Shown: positions 17,025 through 26,058, counted from the first letter of the stretch. The stretch is DNA of 64,000 nucleotides from Streptomyces rubradiris (GCF_016860525.1 NZ_BNEA01000001.1:1195501-1259500); one strand, 5' to 3'. Notes: a model not told the origin generated them from the letters alone. A program made the numbers and translations.

Positions 17025-19832
17025 TCAGCCCACGGACGAGTAGGCCACCACGCCCCTCAGCAGCTGGTCGACGGCCTTGCGCGCGGCCTTGGCCACGGTC
17101 GAGTCCTCCGTGGGCGCGGCCGCGGAGATCTGCCCGAGGACGTCGATGACCTGCTTGCACCAGCGCACGAAGTCCCCGGCCGGCATCTCCGCCTCGCGCA
17201 GCACCTCGTCCAGCCCCTTGCCGGAGGCCCACATATAGGCGGCCCAGGCGAAGCCGAGGTCGGGCTCGCGCTGGCCGACGCCCTCCGTCTGGCTGATCCG
17301 GAACTCCTCCTCCAGGGCGTCGAGCCGGCCCCAGATCCGGACCATCTCGCCGAGCGCCGCCTTGGCCTTGCCCGAGGGCAGCTTCGGCGCCATGGCGTCG
17401 TCGCCGACCCGTGCCTCGTACACCAGCGCCGAGGCGCAGGCGGCGAGTTCGGCGGGGCCCAGCCCCTCCCAGACCCGCTCCCGCAGGCACTCGCTGGCCA
17501 GCAGGTCCAGTTCGCTGTACAGCCGCGCGAGCCGCCTGCCGTGCTCGGTGACCTCGTCACCCCGCAGATAGTCCAGCTCGGTCAGCAGCGCCACGATCCG
17601 GTCGAAGGTGCGCGCAATGGTGTTCGTACGGCCCTCGATGCGCCGCTCCAGCTGCGAGGTGTCGCGCAGCAGCCGGTGGTAGCGCTCGGCCCAGCGGGCG
17701 TGGTCCTCGCGCTGGTCGCAGCCGTGGCAGGGGTGCGCGCGCAGCGCCGTGCGCAGCCGCGCGATCTCGCGGTCGTCGGCGGCCTGCGAGCGCTTCTTGC
17801 GGGCCCGCTCCGGCGGGATGTGCCCGGCCTTGGTGCGCAGCGCGGAGGCGAGGTCCCGGCGGGACTGCGGCGAGCGCGGGTTGAAGGACTTCGGGATCCG
17901 CATCCGGTCCAGCGGCTCCACCGGCACCGGGAAGTCCATCGTCGCCAGCCGCTTGACCTGCCGTTCGGCTGTCAGCACCAGCGGGCGCGGCCCGTCATGG
18001 TGGTCGAAGCCGCGGTGCCCGTTGGAACGGCCCGCGGGCAGGCCCGGGTCCAGCACCAGCGCGAGGCCCGCGTACTTGCCCGTGGGCACATGGATGACAT
18101 CGCCCGGCCTCAGCTTCTCCAGGGCGACGGCGGCCTCCGCCCGGCGCTGGGCGGCGCCCTGCCGGGCCAGTTCGTTCTCCCGGTCCTTCAGCTCCCGGCG
18201 CAGCCGCGCGTACTCCTCGAAGTCGCCGAGGTGACAGGTCATGGAGGCCTTGTAACCGGCCAGGCCCTCCTCGTTGCGCTGGACCTGGCGGGAGATGCCG
18301 ACGACCGACTTGTCCGCCTGGAACTGCGCGAAGGACGTCTCCAGCAGCTCGCGCGAACGGTGCCGGCCGAACTGCTCGACCAGGTTGACCGCCATGTTGT
18401 ACGACGGCTTGAAGCTGGAGCGCAGCGGGTACGTGCGCGTGCCCGCGAGACCGGCCAGGTGCTCGGGGCTCATGCCACGCTGCCACAGCACCACGGCGTG
18501 GCCCTCGACGTCGATGCCCCGGCGGCCCGCGCGGCCGGTGAGCTGGGTGTACTCGCCGGGCGTGATGTCGGCGTGCTGCTCGCCGTTCCACTTGACGAGC
18601 TTCTCCAGCACCACCGAGCGGGCCGGCATGTTGATGCCGAGCGCGAGGGTCTCGGTGGCGAACACCGCCTTGACCAGGCCGCGTACGAACAGCTCCTCCA
18701 CGACCTCCTTGAAGGTCGGCAGCATGCCCGCGTGGTGGGCGGCTATGCCCCGCTCCAGGCCCTCCAGCCATTCGTAGTAGCCGAGGACGTGCAGGTCCTC
18801 CGGGGCGATGTGGGCGGTGCGCTCCTCGACCAGGGCACGGACCTCGTCCCGCGCCTCCTCGTCGTTGAGCCTGAGGCCCGCGTACAGGCACTGCTGGACG
18901 GCGGCCTCGCAGGCGGCCCGGCTGAAGATGAAGGTGATGGCCGGGAGCAGGCCCTCGGAGTCCAGGCGCTCGATGACCTCGGGCCGGCCCGGCGTCCACA
19001 CCCGCGAGCGCTGTCTGCGCTCCCGCTCCCGGTCGGCCTCGCGCATCGCCCGGCCGCGCCTGCGGTCCTGGTACGACGGTCTGGTGGCCTCCATGCGGGC
19101 CAGGCGGACCAGGTCGGGGTTGACGGCCTTTTTGTGGCCCTCTCCCTCCTCGAACAGGTCGTACATCCGCCGTCCGGCCAGCACGTGCTGGAACAGCGGC
19201 ACGGGGCGATGCTCGGAGACGATCACCTCGGTGTCGCCGCGGACGGTGTCCAGCCAGTCGCCGAACTCCTCGGCGTTGGAGACGGTCGCGGAGAGCGAGA
19301 CCAGCGTCACCGACTCGGGGAGGTGGATGATCACTTCCTCCCAGACGGCGCCGCGGAAGCGGTCGGAGAGGTAGTGCACCTCGTCCATGACCACATAGCC
19401 GAGGCCGAGGAGGGTCTGGGAGCCGGCGTAGAGCATGTTCCGCAGCACCTCGGTGGTCATCACGACCACCGGGGCGTCGGAATTCACGCTGTTGTCGCCG
19501 GTGAGCAGGCCCACCTTGTCGGTGCCGTAGCGGCGGCACAGGTCGGCGTACTTCTGGTTCGACAGCGCCTTGATGGGCGTCGTGTAGAAGCACTTCTTGC
19601 CCTGCTTCAGGGCGAGGTGGACGGCGAACTCGCCCACGATCGTCTTGCCCGAGCCGGTGGGGGCGGCCACCAGTACGCCCTTCCCCGCTTCGAGTGCCTG
19701 GCAGGCCTCGATCTGGAAGGGGTCGAGGCCGAAGTCGTACATCTCGCGGAAGGAGGCGAGCGCGGTGGCCTGCTCGGCTGCCCGCCTGCGGGCTGCCGCG
19801 TACCGCTCGGCCGGTGAGAGATCCTCTGTCAT
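17025..19832 (-). CDS. helY: Ski2/HelY-family DEVH-box helicase
   Basis: A 935-residue superfamily 2 helicase. Walker A AAPTGSGKT is at about 57-64, the DEVH box in MDEVHYLSD at 150-153, motif III SLSATVSNAEEFG, and motif VI QLTGRAGRRG. A Cys pair (HPCHGCDQ) lies in the C-terminal third. Length and order match actinobacterial HelY, a relative of eukaryotic Mtr4/Ski2, presumed to act on RNA or nucleic acids in repair. ATG 19832 is chosen because the longer open frame runs antisense or out of frame through tatC. A near-perfect PafBC-type promoter ends 10 bp before this ATG, so the mRNA would have almost no leader. It follows tatA-tatC. Confidence 0.95.
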   Translation of the reverse strand: MTEDLSPAERYAAARRRAAEQATALASFREMYDFGLDPFQIEACQALEAGKGVLVAAPTGSGKTIVGEFAVHLALKQGKKCFYTTPIKALSNQKYADLCRRYGTDKVGLLTGDNSVNSDAPVVVMTTEVLRNMLYAGSQTLLGLGYVVMDEVHYLSDRFRGAVWEEVIIHLPESVTLVSLSATVSNAEEFGDWLDTVRGDTEVIVSEHRPVPLFQHVLAGRRMYDLFEEGEGHKKAVNPDLVRLARMEATRPSYQDRRRGRAMREADRERERRQRSRVWTPGRPEVIERLDSEGLLPAITFIFSRAACEAAVQQCLYAGLRLNDEEARDEVRALVEERTAHIAPEDLHVLGYYEWLEGLERGIAAHHAGMLPTFKEVVEELFVRGLVKAVFATETLALGINMPARSVVLEKLVKWNGEQHADITPGEYTQLTGRAGRRGIDVEGHAVVLWQRGMSPEHLAGLAGTRTYPLRSSFKPSYNMAVNLVEQFGRHRSRELLETSFAQFQADKSVVGISRQVQRNEEGLAGYKASMTCHLGDFEEYARLRRELKDRENELARQGAAQRRAEAAVALEKLRPGDVIHVPTGKYAGLALVLDPGLPAGRSNGHRGFDHHDGPRPLVLTAERQVKRLATMDFPVPVEPLDRMRIPKSFNPRSPQSRRDLASALRTKAGHIPPERARKKRSQAADDREIARLRTALRAHPCHGCDQREDHARWAERYHRLLRDTSQLERRIEGRTNTIARTFDRIVALLTELDYLRGDEVTEHGRRLARLYSELDLLASECLRERVWEGLGPAELAACASALVYEARVGDDAMAPKLPSGKAKAALGEMVRIWGRLDALEEEFRISQTEGVGQREPDLGFAWAAYMWASGKGLDEVLREAEMPAGDFVRWCKQVIDVLGQISAAAPTEDSTVAKAARKAVDQLLRGVVAYSSVG

Positions 19833-19842
19833 CGTACTTTCG

Positions 19843-19865
19843 AGCGTACCGGGCCTCACTGACAA
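19843..19865 (-). promoter_or_regulatory. helY: PafBC-dependent (RecA-NDp type) DNA-damage promoter of helY
   Basis: On the minus strand the site reads TTGTCAGTG, eight bases, then TACGCT. This matches every defined position of the consensus TTGTCRGTG-N8-TANNNT described for LexA-independent DNA-damage promoters in mycobacteria and later assigned to PafBC. The TACGCT end lies 10 bp before the helY ATG, predicting a leaderless or very short-leader transcript. No other copy with the full pattern was seen in the window. Confidence 0.8.
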
Positions 19866-19960
19866 CGCGACGATCATTATCCGGAACCCGCGCGGAGGGC
19901 CGGCGGGAGCCGTCGACGGTGGGGCGGCGGGTCGGTCCCGGGAGGGTTCCGGTACAGACG

Positions 19961-20002
19961 GATGCCCCCGTCCCCGGGACGGACCCGGGAGGCGGGGGCA
20001 TC
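19961..20002 (-). terminator. Hairpin terminator after tatC
   Basis: Arms 19961-19970 and 19993-20002 are exact 10-bp complements, and the intervening DNA holds a second CCCGGG-rich stem. It lies 37 bp past the tatC stop and upstream of the helY promoter, so it would insulate helY from tatAC transcription. Confidence 0.65.
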
Positions 20003-20038
20003 GCGTGCGGTGCCTCGGTGAAGGTGGGGGGCGGCCGG

Positions 20039-20989
20039 TTACGTCACGTCGTCGTAGCCGTTGACCCGGTCGGTGCTCGTCTGCTCGGGCAGCGCGCGGG
20101 CGGCGGAGACCGGCTCGGCCTCGCCGATGTCCTCGGGCGTGAGGTCCAGCTCGGCGGCCTCGTCGTCGGCGGGGCCCGCGGCCTCGCGCAGACGCCTGCG
20201 CTTGTCGTTGACGAGCGAGAACAGGACCGCCGCGAAGTACAGCACCCAGATCGGCCCGGCGAGGGCCACCATCGACAGCGGGTCGGTGCTCGGGGTGGCC
20301 ACGGCCGCGAAGACCGTGATGCCGAGGATCATGGCCCGCCACCAGCTGAGCATGCGCCTGCCCGTCAGCACCCCGGTGAGGTTGAGCATGATCAGCAGCA
20401 GCGGCAGCTCGAAGGAGAGACCGAAGACGATCACCATGCGGGTGACCAGCTGGAGCAGGTCGTCGAGCGGCAGCAGGTTCTTGATCTCGCCGTTCGGCGT
20501 GAAGTCGATCAGCACCTTGGCGGTGGTCGGCAGCAGCTTGTACGCGAAGAAGCCACCGCCGAGGAACAGCGGGACGCCGGTGAAGACGAAGGCGTAGGCG
20601 TACTTCTTCTCGTGCCGGTGCAGACCCGGCGCCACGAACGCCCAGAGCTGGAAGAGCCAGATCGGCGAGGCGGCCACCACGCCGGCCATCAGCGAGACCT
20701 GCAGGGCGAGCGTGAACGGCGCGAGGAGACCGTTGATGGTGATCTCCGCGCACTGCGTCTTGCCACTGGACTTGGCCAGCTCCGCGAAGGTCTCCCGGCA
20801 GCCGACGGAGTCCAGGATCGGCTCCGTCAGGAAGTTGATGATGTCGTTGTAGTAGAAGGCCGCGACGATCGTCACGATGACGATGGCCAGCATCGCCTTC
20901 GCGAGCCGGTTGCGGAGCTCACGAAGGTGATCCGCGAGGGGCATCCGCCCCTCGGGATCCTTCTCCTTCTTGCGGGCAGGCTTGAGCAA
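20039..20989 (-). CDS. tatC: Sec-independent protein translocase TatC
   Basis: A 316-residue polytopic membrane protein with the TatC N-terminal signature MPLADHLRELRNRL and about six membrane helices. It recognises twin-arginine signal peptides together with TatB. The C-terminal about 50 residues are charged and probably cytoplasmic. The start is a TTG at 20987-20989, preceded by GAGGA. It follows tatA with 47 bp between them and is presumably cotranscribed. Confidence 0.95.
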   Translation of the reverse strand: MLKPARKKEKDPEGRMPLADHLRELRNRLAKAMLAIVIVTIVAAFYYNDIINFLTEPILDSVGCRETFAELAKSSGKTQCAEITINGLLAPFTLALQVSLMAGVVAASPIWLFQLWAFVAPGLHRHEKKYAYAFVFTGVPLFLGGGFFAYKLLPTTAKVLIDFTPNGEIKNLLPLDDLLQLVTRMVIVFGLSFELPLLLIMLNLTGVLTGRRMLSWWRAMILGITVFAAVATPSTDPLSMVALAGPIWVLYFAAVLFSLVNDKRRRLREAAGPADDEAAELDLTPEDIGEAEPVSAARALPEQTSTDRVNGYDDVT

Positions 20990-21036
20990 CCCACGTCCTC
21001 ATCTCGTGCGGCAGGCCGGGACTCTCCGGCCTTGTG

Positions 21037-21318
21037 TCAGCGCTGGGCGGAATCCGTCGGCTCGTTGACCGGGCGCGAGCTGCTCACGTCGCCGGGGGCC
21101 GCCTGGATGGTGCGCTGGGCCGAGGACTGCTCGGTGGAACCGGACGCCTGGGTGGAGGTCTTGCCCTCTTCCTTCATCGCCTTCGCCTCGCTCTTGAGGA
21201 TGCGGGCGGACTTGCCGAGTGAGCGCGCCATGTCCGGGAGCTTCTTCGCGCCGAACAGCAGGATGATGACGACGAGGATCAGAATGATCTCGGGAGCTCC
21301 GATTTTTCCACCGAACAT
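21037..21318 (-). CDS. tatA: Sec-independent protein translocase TatA
   Basis: A 93-residue protein with one N-terminal membrane helix ([21 protein letters not shown]) ending in the FGxxKLP hinge, then an amphipathic helix and a polar Ser/Thr/Gln-rich tail. It is the pore-forming Tat subunit. The gene heads the tatAC unit, with 259 bp of non-coding DNA upstream that should hold the promoter. Confidence 0.95.
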   Translation of the reverse strand: MFGGKIGAPEIILILVVIILLFGAKKLPDMARSLGKSARILKSEAKAMKEEGKTSTQASGSTEQSSAQRTIQAAPGDVSSSRPVNEPTDSAQR

Positions 21319-21577
21319 GAATCTTTACCTTCTCACCGAGGCGGCTGGGTGGGGTGCTGTCCGACCAGTCGGACATGCGTCCGATGGTCGTGCTGGCAGC
21401 GATCGTAACGCTCAGGGGTAAACGTGAGGCAATCCCCGTGCGTACTCCCGGTCCGCAGTGCGGGCCTCGTTTTCCGCACTGCGACCAGCAGGGTACCTGC
21501 CCGGCAGGGCAGCATGACAGGGCGAAGCGGCCCAAATCCCTTGTATCGCTGGTCTCACAGCCACCGTCCGGCGCGGT

Positions 21578-21772
21578 TCACAGCGTGTCGACGGCACGGG
21601 CCGCGCTCACGCTCGCCCGCTCCAGGTCCTCGGCGGCCCGGCTGATACGGCGCGCCGAGTCCGTCACCTGCTGCCCGAGGCGTCGCGCCGCCACGAACAC
21701 CCGGACGGCGAGCACCCCCAGGACGGCGAGACCCAGGAATCCCATGGCTACGGCGAACATCGGCCAGAACAT
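21578..21772 (-). CDS. Small single-span membrane protein, unknown function
   Basis: A 64-residue product with one N-terminal transmembrane helix (FAVAMGFLGLAVLGVLAVRV) followed by a soluble helix rich in Arg and Ala (RRLGQQVTDSARRISRAAED), a layout like short DUF948-type proteins. ATG 21772 is favoured because upstream codons give low-complexity sequence. It lies between pafC and tatA on the same strand. No function can be assigned. Confidence 0.65.
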   Translation of the reverse strand: MFWPMFAVAMGFLGLAVLGVLAVRVFVAARRLGQQVTDSARRISRAAEDLERASVSAARAVDTL

Positions 21773-21870
21773 GACGTCGAGACTAGACGGTCCGCCGCCC
21801 CGGTCCGCACCCGGCCGTACGGTGGCCGGCACCGTGCCGGTCCCCGTACGGCGGGCGGCCGGGCCGTCCG

Positions 21871-22164
21871 CTACACCCTGGAGTGCAGTCGCAGGGTCCT
21901 GACCCCGCCCCCGGTGAGCAGTTCCACGATCCGCTCCCCGGCCGGTTTGCGGACCGCTGCGCCGCAGTCGGGGCAGGTGAAGGAGTAGAACGTCGTCCGG
22001 CTGCTGGCGCCGATGGCGAGCCGCAGCGCGCTCGCGGCGAGCTCGAAGCGGCCCCGGCAGTCCGGGCAGCCCGCCTTGAACACCACGGGGGCCACCCTCC
22101 TCATCCCCGCGAAGGCGGTCGCCACCGTCATCTCACCCACGCCGGATTCCGGAGACTCGCTCAC
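21871..22164 (-). CDS. Small zinc-ribbon protein, unknown function
   Basis: A 97-residue protein with two CPDC knuckles (GCPDCRGRF and TCPDCGAAV) about 32 residues apart, which should bind one zinc ion. The C-terminal end reads VELLTGGGVRTLRLHSRV. The GTG at 22164 is preceded by AGAGGAG. It lies downstream of pafC on the same strand, with 151 bp between, and may belong to the paf transcript. Function unknown. Confidence 0.75.
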   Translation of the reverse strand: MSESPESGVGEMTVATAFAGMRRVAPVVFKAGCPDCRGRFELAASALRLAIGASSRTTFYSFTCPDCGAAVRKPAGERIVELLTGGGVRTLRLHSRV

Positions 22165-22315
22165 AGGCCCTCGCTCCTCTTCCCCTGGTCGTTCGCTGGT
22201 AGCAGCCGAATCCTCTGGTCGCAGCCGATCACACCCGGACGTTCGCCGTCAGGGCCGTACGGCCCCGTTCGCGGTGGCCGTGCGACCCCGGTCGCCCGCG
22301 GCACCCGCGCCGGGT

Positions 22316-23320
22316 CTACGGCACCCGTACCGCGTCGGCGGGAACGTCGTACGCCGCGAGGGCCTCGCGGGCCGCCCGGCGGGCGCTCTCGGCCAGCTCG
22401 GGCGGCGAGACGATCCGGCCGTCGCGGCCGAGCCGCAGCGCCAGCCGGCGCAGGGAGGCCGGGTCGGGGGTGCGCAGGGTGATGCGCAGCCCGCCGTCGT
22501 CAAGCTCGTCGGCACTGTCGTGCGGGTAGTACTCGGCGACCCAGCGACCGCCGGGACCGACCTCGACGACGACCTCCGGGTCCTCGGCGGCCGGCTGCAC
22601 CAGGCCCTCGGAGAGGTCGCGCAGTTCTATCTCGGGCGGGGCCGAGGGCGCGTCGAGGATCCTGATCTCGGCGACCCGGTCCAGCCGGAAGGTCCGCCGG
22701 GCCTCCGAGCGGCGGCACCACGCCTCCACATAGGTGTGGCCGACGCTGACCAGCCGGATGGGGTCGATCTCGCGCTCGGTGACCTCGTCGCGGGCCGGCG
22801 AGTAGTAGCGGATCCACAGCCGGCGGCGCTCGGAGATCGCCCGGTCGACGTCGGCGAAGACGCCGCCCTCGGACTCGAAGGTCACCGACAGCCGGGAGCT
22901 GGCGCCGGCCGCCTCGCCGGCCGCGGCCTCCACCTTGGCGGTGGCCCGCAGCAGGGCCTGGCGGTCGCCCTCCCGCAGGCCGGGCAGCGTGGCCACCGCG
23001 CGGGCCGCGACCAGCAGGGCCGTGGCCTCGTCGGCGGCCAGCCGCAGCGGCTCGGCCGCCTCCTCGCCGAGCGCGGCCGGATTGTGCCACCAGATGCGCT
23101 CGCCGTCGGTGTCGATGTCCAGCAGATCGCCGCCGCGGAAGCTGGTGCCGCACATGGGCAGCACATCGAGGTCGGCGACCAGCTCGTCCTCGCTGATGCC
23201 GAAGGCGCGCGCGACATCGGCGATCCGGGCGCCGGGGCGCTCGCGCAGATACGTCACCAGGGAGAGCATCCGCCGGGTCTGGTCGATCGCGTTGCCGGTC
23301 CTGACTGGTTTGCCTGCCAC
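22316..23320 (-). CDS. pafC: WYL-domain DNA-damage response activator PafC
   Basis: A 334-residue protein with an N-terminal winged helix (RRMLSLVTYLRERPGARIA, VARAFGISEDELVADLDVL), a WYL domain in the middle (RRLWIRYYSPARDEVTEREI, VSVGHTYVEAWCRRSEARR) and a C-terminal WCX extension. With PafB it forms the heterodimer that activates the mycobacterial DNA-damage response independently of LexA. GTG start, 14 bp after the pafB stop, so clearly cotranscribed. The helY gene in the same cluster carries the matching promoter motif. Confidence 0.93.
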   Translation of the reverse strand: MAGKPVRTGNAIDQTRRMLSLVTYLRERPGARIADVARAFGISEDELVADLDVLPMCGTSFRGGDLLDIDTDGERIWWHNPAALGEEAAEPLRLAADEATALLVAARAVATLPGLREGDRQALLRATAKVEAAAGEAAGASSRLSVTFESEGGVFADVDRAISERRRLWIRYYSPARDEVTEREIDPIRLVSVGHTYVEAWCRRSEARRTFRLDRVAEIRILDAPSAPPEIELRDLSEGLVQPAAEDPEVVVEVGPGGRWVAEYYPHDSADELDDGGLRITLRTPDPASLRRLALRLGRDGRIVSPPELAESARRAAREALAAYDVPADAVRVP

Positions 23321-23334
23321 TGTCCCGCTCCCCC

Positions 23335-24288
23335 TCAGCCCTCGGCCACGGCGCGCAGCCGGTCCACCACGTCGGCCCGCAGCTCGGCCGGCTCCAGGAC
23401 CACCACGTCCGGTCCGAACTCCACCAGCCAGGCGTCCAGGCCGTGCCCGTACGGAATCTCCAACTCGTCCCAGCCGTCACCCAGTTCCCGGACCTTGACG
23501 GCCTTCGCCCGAAGGGGGTAACCGGCGCCGGAACGCAGCCGGATCAGCGCCGAGCGGTCGGCGATCTCGCCGGCCCAGCTCGCGACGGTCTCGCGCACGG
23601 TGACGACGTCCGGCACCGGCGCGGTGAAGCCCGTACCGCGGGAGCGGACCTTGCCGGTGATCCGGGACAGCCGGAAGACGCGTTCGGCGCCCCGGTCGCG
23701 GTCGAATCCGGCCAGGTACCAGTGGCCGCGCCAGCACTCCAGCGCCCAGGGTTCGACGTGCCGGGGCTCGGGGCGGGCGGCGGTGGCCTTGCGGTAGTCG
23801 AAGAGGACCGTGCGGCGGTCGCGGCAGGCCAGCATCAGCGGCTCGAAGGCGGCCTCGTGCACCGGGATGCGCGGCTCCAGGGCGCCGTGCGCGCCGTACG
23901 GGTCGACGTCCTCGGGCAGCCCGGCGGCGCGCAGCTTCTGCAGGGCCCCGCTGGCCGCGCCGGCCAGCCGGGCCTGCTGCCAGACCTTGGCGGCGAGACC
24001 AAGGGCGGCGGCCTCCTCGGCGTCCAGGGTGATGGGGGGCAAGCGGTTGCTGTCGCGGCGGGCGAGATAGCCGACCTCGCCGTCCAGGTTCTCGACGGTC
24101 TCGATGACCAGGCCCAGCTCGCGCAGGTCGTCCTTGTCGCGCTCGAACATGCGGTTGAAGGAGTCGTCGGAGCCCGCCTCCAGATAGGCCTCGATGGACT
24201 CGCGCAGCTCGCGCTTGCTGAGCGGCCGACGCGCGCCGAGCAGACACAGCGCGAGGTTCATCAGCCGCTCGGCCTTGGCAATGGCCAT
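23335..24288 (-). CDS. pafB: WYL-domain DNA-damage response activator PafB
   Basis: A 317-residue WYL protein paralogous to the next gene. It has an N-terminal helix-turn-helix (ERLMNLALCLLGARRPLSK), a WYL core (RRTVLFDYRKATAARPEPR, HVEPWALECWRGHWYLAGFD) and a C-terminal WCX domain. The family partner is PafC. Although named for linkage to pafA, known work shows a role in transcription of repair genes rather than in pupylation. The pair lies downstream of pafA and two FKBP genes. Confidence 0.93.
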   Translation of the reverse strand: MAIAKAERLMNLALCLLGARRPLSKRELRESIEAYLEAGSDDSFNRMFERDKDDLRELGLVIETVENLDGEVGYLARRDSNRLPPITLDAEEAAALGLAAKVWQQARLAGAASGALQKLRAAGLPEDVDPYGAHGALEPRIPVHEAAFEPLMLACRDRRTVLFDYRKATAARPEPRHVEPWALECWRGHWYLAGFDRDRGAERVFRLSRITGKVRSRGTGFTAPVPDVVTVRETVASWAGEIADRSALIRLRSGAGYPLRAKAVKVRELGDGWDELEIPYGHGLDAWLVEFGPDVVVLEPAELRADVVDRLRAVAEG

Positions 24289-24362
24289 CGACGCCCTTCG
24301 CCTTCCCTATGGTGCTTCCGACCGATGACCGTACCGCTCCGCGGGGCATCGGCAAAAGCCGA

Positions 24363-24390
24363 GGGCCCATGCCCGGCCGGGCATGGGCCC
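24363..24390. terminator. Perfect 28-bp palindrome after the FKBP gene
   Basis: The sequence is an exact 28-bp palindrome (14-bp arms, no spacer) lying 122 bp beyond the cytoplasmic FKBP stop and 75 bp before pafB. It should fold as a hairpin and probably ends the FKBP transcript, so pafBC would have its own promoter in the remaining gap. Confidence 0.6.
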
Positions 24391-24511
24391 CACGTGATCG
24401 CGTCCGGTCCGGTCCGCGCGCCCCGGCGCGGCCGGTTCCGGCCGGCCGGGTGCGGGGCGTTCCGGACGCCGAGCGCGCCGGTCGACAGCGACCGGGACGC
24501 CCCGGCGTGGC

Positions 24512-24883
24512 TCAGACGCCGAGCAGGTCCACCACGAAGATGAGGGTCTCGCCGGGCTTGATCGCCGGGGTCGGGCTCTGGTCGCCGTAGGCGAGGTGGG
24601 CCGGGATGGTCAGCTGGCGGCGGCCGCCGACCTTCATGCCCTGCACGCCACGGTCCCAGCCGGCGATGACCCGGCCGGCGCCCAGCGGGAACTTGAACGG
24701 AGTACCGCGGTTCCAGCTGGCGTCGAACTCCTCGCCGGTGCTGAAGGCGACGCCCACGTAGTGGACGGTGACCGTCTGGCCCGCCTGCGCGACCGGCCCG
24801 TTGCCCTCCCAGATGTCCTTGATCTCAAGGTCGGCCGGGGGCGCGCCCTCCGGGAAGTCGATCTCGGGCTTGTCGATGTTCAC
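24512..24883 (-). CDS. FKBP-type peptidyl-prolyl isomerase (cytoplasmic, single domain)
   Basis: A 123-residue single FKBP domain. Active-site elements YVGVAFSTGEEFDASW, VIAGWDRGVQGMKVGGRR and AYGDQSPTPAIKPGETLIF are all present, so prolyl isomerase activity is expected. No signal peptide. GTG start with a GGAGC site. It lies 82 bp downstream of the lipoprotein FKBP gene on the same strand, and the two may be one transcript. Confidence 0.93.
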   Translation of the reverse strand: MNIDKPEIDFPEGAPPADLEIKDIWEGNGPVAQAGQTVTVHYVGVAFSTGEEFDASWNRGTPFKFPLGAGRVIAGWDRGVQGMKVGGRRQLTIPAHLAYGDQSPTPAIKPGETLIFVVDLLGV

Positions 24884-24965
24884 GTCAAAAGCTCCTGCGT
24901 GTGTACGGCATGAATCCCGGACAGTCTTTCACCCCGCCGGCCTTCCGGCCGCCACGGGCCCCGCG

Positions 24966-25964
24966 CTACATCGCCGCGAGGATGTCCACCGTGAACACGA
25001 GGGTGGAGCCCTTCTTGATGGCTCCGCCGTCCGGCGGATTGTCGCCGTAGCCCAGCTCGGGCGGGACGACGATCAACACCCTGCTGCCCACCTTCTTGCC
25101 GGTCAGGCCCTGGGCCAGGCCCTTGACCGCCTCCTGCATCTGCTTCAGCGAGAACTGGCTGAGCCGCCCCGAGCCGTACGTCCGCTCGAACGTCTTGCCA
25201 CCGTCCCAGACCAGGCCCTGGAACTGGCACAGCACCGTCTGGTCGGCCTTCAGCGCGGGACCGTCGCCCTCCAGGACGTACCGCGACACGAGCTTCTTCG
25301 GCGGGGCCGCCCGGGGGACGGTGACCTTCGGCGCCTTGCCGTCGGTGCCGGTGCCCACCTCGGGCAGGCCGGTGTCGGTCTGCGGGACCGGGGTGCCCTT
25401 GGCGGAGCTCCTGGAGTTGAAGGACTCGAGCAGGTCGATGACGAAGACCAGGGTGTCGGTGCCCCCGATGCCCGCCTGCGGGTTGCCGCCCGCGCCGTAG
25501 CCCCAGGTGGGCGGGACGGCGATCTCGACCCGGCTGCCGGTCTTCTTGCCCTGGAGGGCGTACCGCCAGCCGTCGATGATGCTGCCCTGGGCGAGCTGCA
25601 TGACCAGCGGACGCCCGCGGTCGTAGGAGTTGTCGAAGACCTTGCCGGTGTCCCAGATCTGGCCGAGGTAGTCCGCCCGGATGAACTCGTTCTCCGCGAC
25701 CGTCCGCCCGCCGCCCGCGATCACCGTCCGGACCGCGAGGTTCTTCGACGGGGTGCCCGGTCCCTTGGCGACCGTCGGCTTCTCGCCGAACCTCTTGCCC
25801 GCCGTGATCGCCGGCAGCGGCCCGTCCACGATCTTGGGCGGAGGCGCGGCGGACGCCGACGGCGAGGCCTCGGGACTGTAGGGGTCGAGGGAGTCGGCAC
25901 CGCATCCGGCGAGGGTGACCAGTCCTGCGGGTACGGCGGCGAGGAGAAGCGAGCGTCGGCGCAC
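24966..25964 (-). CDS. Exported lipoprotein with two FKBP domains
   Basis: A 332-residue lipoprotein. It has a signal peptide with lipobox TLAGC (Cys21), a Ser/Pro/Ala linker, then FKBP domain 1 (about 75-185; YLGQIWDTGKVFDNSYDRG, IDGWRYALQGKKTGSR) and FKBP domain 2 (about 220-330; FQGLVWDGGKTFERTYGSG, VKGLAQGLTGKKVGSR). It probably assists folding at the outer face of the membrane. The strict order pafA, this gene, cytoplasmic FKBP, pafB is notable. A strong hairpin separates it from pafA. Confidence 0.92.
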   Translation of the reverse strand: MRRRSLLLAAVPAGLVTLAGCGADSLDPYSPEASPSASAAPPPKIVDGPLPAITAGKRFGEKPTVAKGPGTPSKNLAVRTVIAGGGRTVAENEFIRADYLGQIWDTGKVFDNSYDRGRPLVMQLAQGSIIDGWRYALQGKKTGSRVEIAVPPTWGYGAGGNPQAGIGGTDTLVFVIDLLESFNSRSSAKGTPVPQTDTGLPEVGTGTDGKAPKVTVPRAAPPKKLVSRYVLEGDGPALKADQTVLCQFQGLVWDGGKTFERTYGSGRLSQFSLKQMQEAVKGLAQGLTGKKVGSRVLIVVPPELGYGDNPPDGGAIKKGSTLVFTVDILAAM

Positions 25965-26025
25965 GGAAGAGCCTCGTAATCGATCGGGTCCGGCGGGTGG
26001 CGTGCGCGCAACTCTACGACGCGAG

Positions 26026-26058
26026 ACGGGCGCCGTACGGGAAACGTACGGCGCCCGT
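26026..26058. terminator. Perfect 14-bp stem, 5-nt loop terminator after pafA
   Basis: Arms 26026-26039 and 26045-26058 are exact complements around a GGAAA loop. It lies 51 bp beyond the pafA stop and upstream of the FKBP lipoprotein gene. Confidence 0.75.

Noticed and set aside
19833..20753. N-terminal extension of the helicase frame through tatC
   Set aside because: The translated part is low-complexity and antiparallel in reading frame to tatC, and the PafBC-type promoter and HelY family start fix the ATG at 19832.
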